This document shows positions 60,366-64,000 of a DNA stretch of 64,000 nucleotides, piece by piece (position 1 is the first letter of the stretch; every line of letters starts with the position of its first letter). The position numbers and the translations under genes were made by a program. The notes under the pieces were generated by a model. That model was not told the origin of the DNA. It was given only the letters and a program-made list of their open reading frames with translations, and searched no databases. The stretch lies in assembly GCF_954871325.1 (NCBI RefSeq), contig NC_088778.1, positions 24,413,120 to 24,477,119 on the forward strand. Reading direction: 5' to 3'. The DNA is from Gordionus sp. m RMFG-2023. Its lineage: Eukaryota; Nematomorpha; Gordioida; Chordodea; Parachordodidae.

Positions 60366-63300
60366 AATTTCTGTCTGTCCTCTTCAGATTTTTTAAGAAA
60401 AATATGTAAAAAATTTATATTTCAAACTCATTCAGGGGCCGAGATATGGGCGCTCAAATTAGAAAATTTTATCAAATATGTTTTTAATTTTGAAATGAAA
60501 ATATCTCTGGAAGTTGTTGAGCTAACTAGCATAGTTATGATGCACAAGGGAATAAATGGCGGCGCAATTTCTCTCTTATAGGATATTTAAATAACTTCTA
60601 ATATTTCAAGTTAAAGACAGAAAATTTGGACTTGATTATTCATTCTATAATGTATATTCTGGGGAAAAATAATTAATAAAATTTAACTTAAAATTTTGCG
60701 AGATATTTTACAAAAAAAATTATATTTCTAAGAGCAATATTTAAAGTTTGCCTCATATAATATCGACACTGAAAGAGAATTTTAAAAAATCAATATCTAT
60801 AATAATCCATCATAAAATAAACGATTTTTATTTTAGGGGGGCTATAAATTAAAATTATTACGAACAAAGAGATCATTATTTCAGGTCAAAATTTATTATA
60901 AAATTAATAGTTTAATTATCCAATCTCTTTCTTTTCTATTATGTTATAAATGTTATGCCTTTAAATTTAATTATTCGGCAAAATTAAATATGATATGAAA
61001 AAGATTATAAAATCTTTCAGTAAATTGAATTATTAAACTGACTTTTAAAAATCACGTATAGCAAATAATTTTTTCATTATTTCTTGTCGTCCTTTTGGCT
61101 CTAGATTTTCTGAAAATTTTTTTTTGTATTTCTATTAATTTTTTTACTTTGTGAATAGTCAATGGGGAAAAAGATGAAAGGGGTGATAAATAAATTTTTC
61201 TTATAGGTTAAGGACCTGGTCGTGCCAATATTTATTTATGTTGTTACGGCGGCCTAGCAGAACGTTAAGGTGTACGGATAATTCCATAGTAAATGAGCAA
61301 GAAAATAACATTTTCGACCGACCCCATTCAATTTTTTTAATTGGGAAGCAGAGAAATCATTATTTAAGAGCATGTTTGATAAAAAAAAATAAAAACAATA
61401 TACCGTAGTGAGTAGTAAATAATCATGTCAAATTTGATGGCCTTAAACTTTAGTAGTTTTAAAGTTATTTAGGATAAAATGATATTTGACCGTTGATGTC
61501 CGTCTACATGAATCATAACTTTAAAATCTGTCAAATCACTATTCTAATTTTTTTTATACAAATGTACCTTGATCGATTTGCTTATTTATAAAATAAAACA
61601 AAGGATAAAAAAAGTATGATTACTATTTATATCATTTCCTACCGTCCGGTATTTTTTCGATTAATATTTTTTCGAAAATTGAGCTATTATTTTATAATAC
61701 CAGAATATATTGGAATGAATATTCTAGCTTAACTACATCTAGAGATATTTGAATTTTTAAATTCAAGAATTTTATAAATTTTGCACTTTGCAAGAGCAAC
61801 CATATCTTGGCTCCTTGATAATAAAATCTAGAATTTTATAAGTCTTGACAATTTTTTTTTAAATTCTGAAAGGGGCAGGCCGAAACTCTTGTTGATTTGT
61901 AAATTCCATTACATATATTCAATTATAGTCAACAATCTTTCCTTATAGGGTACAAACTACTAAAACTAGAAATATTAGGATTGCTAAATTTTGGGATTGA
62001 TAAAGTACAGGTATATCTAAAGACAGCATCTCATATAATAAAATAAATGGAAACATAGCATACAAAGTAATTATGAAATAAAAAGCATGAATAAATTTAA
62101 CCAGTTGTAGGTTATAAATAGATTTTCAATAAAAAACATGAAAATTTTTCCCAATCAAAGATTCTATGACCAGGCAATATTCTAAACAAGTGTTAACTAC
62201 CTCGATTCAGCCTATTTTAAAAAAAGGTTAAATATTACCTAAGCCTAGAAATTTACCAAAAAAGGGCTAAAACGTTCTATGTTTGGCGAAATCTCGATGG
62301 CTAGGTAATATTTGATTGACAAAATTCTGATTTAGCAGTTGTTTTATATCATCTAAATCGAGATTTTTATAACAGTTGTCAAAACTATTTTCGTATATGC
62401 AAGAACTATCATTCAAACATTTATAAGCGTATATCAAAGTTATAACGTGAGTGCAACTATGGGGGAAAAAAAAGATATGGTTAAAAATTAATAAAAGATC
62501 GATATCCTAAATACTATATTTTCGTTGCGTATTATATTATAAGGATCTACAAAGGGTGGGATTTAGCCACTCGCACACGTCCGTCTATCGGGCGGGTTGA
62601 AATTTTTAAACATTGGTTGGGAAGGTTTAAAAAAATATTCTTAAAACAATGGAAGGATGGAAGAGTAAATTTGAAATATTTCTAGCGAAATGAACAGGAC
62701 TAACTTATTCATAATTTATTAAAAATTATTTATTTTTTTTATAACTGCATATATTATAAGTCTAAGTAAAAAATATATTAAAATAAATAAACCAATCAAA
62801 TAATTTATAAGTATTGGGTGCCGGTTAAGCATTGGGTATGGGTTAAATAATACTTTTAGATAAACTGATTAGAGGCAATTTTTTTTAAAAAACAATCCTC
62901 AGGGAGGCAAGTGGGTTAAAAAACAATGCAGACGTCTATTCATTTTCAAAATTTAGTTTTAAATTTAAATCAATTAATTATGACATCTGAACGAAATTTT
63001 GTAACAAAATTGTAACTGTACAGTCAGGAACTTAATAACCTTTTTTGGATTGGTAAAAAGGGTGTTTGATGGACATAAGTATTCAAAACTTTAAATCAAA
63101 TTTTATATCTTACAATTAAAACAATTTATATGAAACTAAAACAATTTATATGCAAATATTTTAATAATAATAATTTTTAAAATAATAGTATGTCGAGCTG
63201 AACTAACTATTTTCCATATCTATCCATTTCAATTCTTATGATTCTTGATATTGATAATATTGTCACATAAGCCTTATCAAGAAATAAAGATATGATTATT

Positions 63301-64000
63301 TATATTTCTTGAAAGGTATAAAAAAATTCTGTTGAATAATAAAAAATTACATCAAGTTAAGTATGGTGGATGATTTCAAGTGACATCTGAAGTTATAGAG
63401 AAGAAATAGAAAAAATTATTATCAGATGTTATTAGTGAGAAATAATAGATGAATTTGGCAAAGATCTATATAAGGCTATAATTCCATCTTAATTAAAATG
63501 TTTATATTATAATATACTATGTATAGATAAAAAAGATGGAATTCTAAAGGAATACCTAGTGGATTTATTGTTAATACTTTCTAATTAACCTTGGAGAACA
63601 GTCTATATTAGAGTTTGATTAGGATGCGAAAAATGAGATTTTTTTAAAAAAAATTATTATTAAAATGGCAATTTTTTTATTATATAAAAAAAATATTGAA
63701 AATGAAATGTTAAGATTTTTTTGTGAAATGTAAAAGGGCACAAAAAAGAAGATATGACCTCTTTTTTTAACTGAAATTGCCAAATTGCCTAAGAGATTTA
63801 AATGGATATTAAAATGATACTAACATGGTATCAACCAATACAAATAATATTATCATCTTTAGTCTATTATTTATATCTAGATAACTTTTTAGAAGCTGTA
63901 TCTGTATATAGATAAATTTTTAGACTATGTATCAGTATCTGTATCTAAATCCATTTAAAAAGTATCTTTTAACAACTCTGGAGAGCACTTTCTTTCTTTT

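Larger units (their letters stand above)
57818..64000. other. Upstream of the first placed GAK exon; no exon recognised
   Basis: Must contain, or lie before, the missing GAK start exon, which should end with a G completing the first glycine of GGFSYVF. Candidate GT donors in this frame were looked for and none encoded a GAK-like segment. MITEs lie at 58894 and 60133. A 97-codon Lys/Asn/Phe-rich frame at 59617-59910 has no support. Confidence 0.55.

Overview
This is a eukaryotic window, very AT-rich (by eye roughly three quarters A+T or more), with spliced genes, GT-AG introns, many small dispersed repeats and no bacterial-type features. The best-supported gene is a minus-strand cyclin-G-associated kinase (GAK/auxilin family) with kinase, PTEN-like, C2 and J domains. 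That four-domain layout belongs to animals and close relatives, so the source is most likely an AT-rich animal or near relative. I cannot name the species.

Layout: 1-24 kb holds no gene I can support. It carries MITE-like repeats, a Ty3/Gypsy integrase fossil near 3.4-3.9 kb, a perfect (GAAAA)n array at 9 kb, a perfect (CTTT)n array at 12.5 kb and one weak cysteine-rich candidate exon at 11.6 kb. From 27710 down to 24382 lies a complete fructosamine-3-kinase-family gene on the minus strand: eight exons, 307 codons, with four introns of only 36-43 bp near its 5' end. 28.3-30.7 kb holds a 572-bp hAT-type MITE and a 1.5-kb deleted hAT transposon, each with 8-bp target duplications. A lone minus-strand terminal exon lies at 31.5-31.6 kb, a roughly 120-bp satellite at 31.9-32.8 kb, and a single-exon orphan ORF of 211 codons at 33161-33796. 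34-38.5 kb has no recognised gene.

From 57817 down to 38594 the GAK gene occupies about 19 kb. I placed 23 exons from phase-matched splice sites; the first coding exon and one or two linker boundaries are unresolved. A 2.2-kb hAT transposon sits in one of its C2-domain introns, only 36 nt from the splice acceptor. A second hAT remnant and an inverted copy of the satellite lie in its largest intron. 57.9-64 kb is repeat-bearing sequence with no recognised gene; the GAK start may lie there or beyond the window.

The two recognised genes are independent. GAK acts in clathrin uncoating; the FN3K-family kinase repairs glycated proteins. The most interesting points are the asparagine-rich insertion in the GAK kinase domain, the changed phosphatase loop of its PTEN-like domain, loss of the redox cysteine in the FN3K P-loop, the intron-size contrast between neighbouring genes, and several repeat families that can be defined from this window alone.
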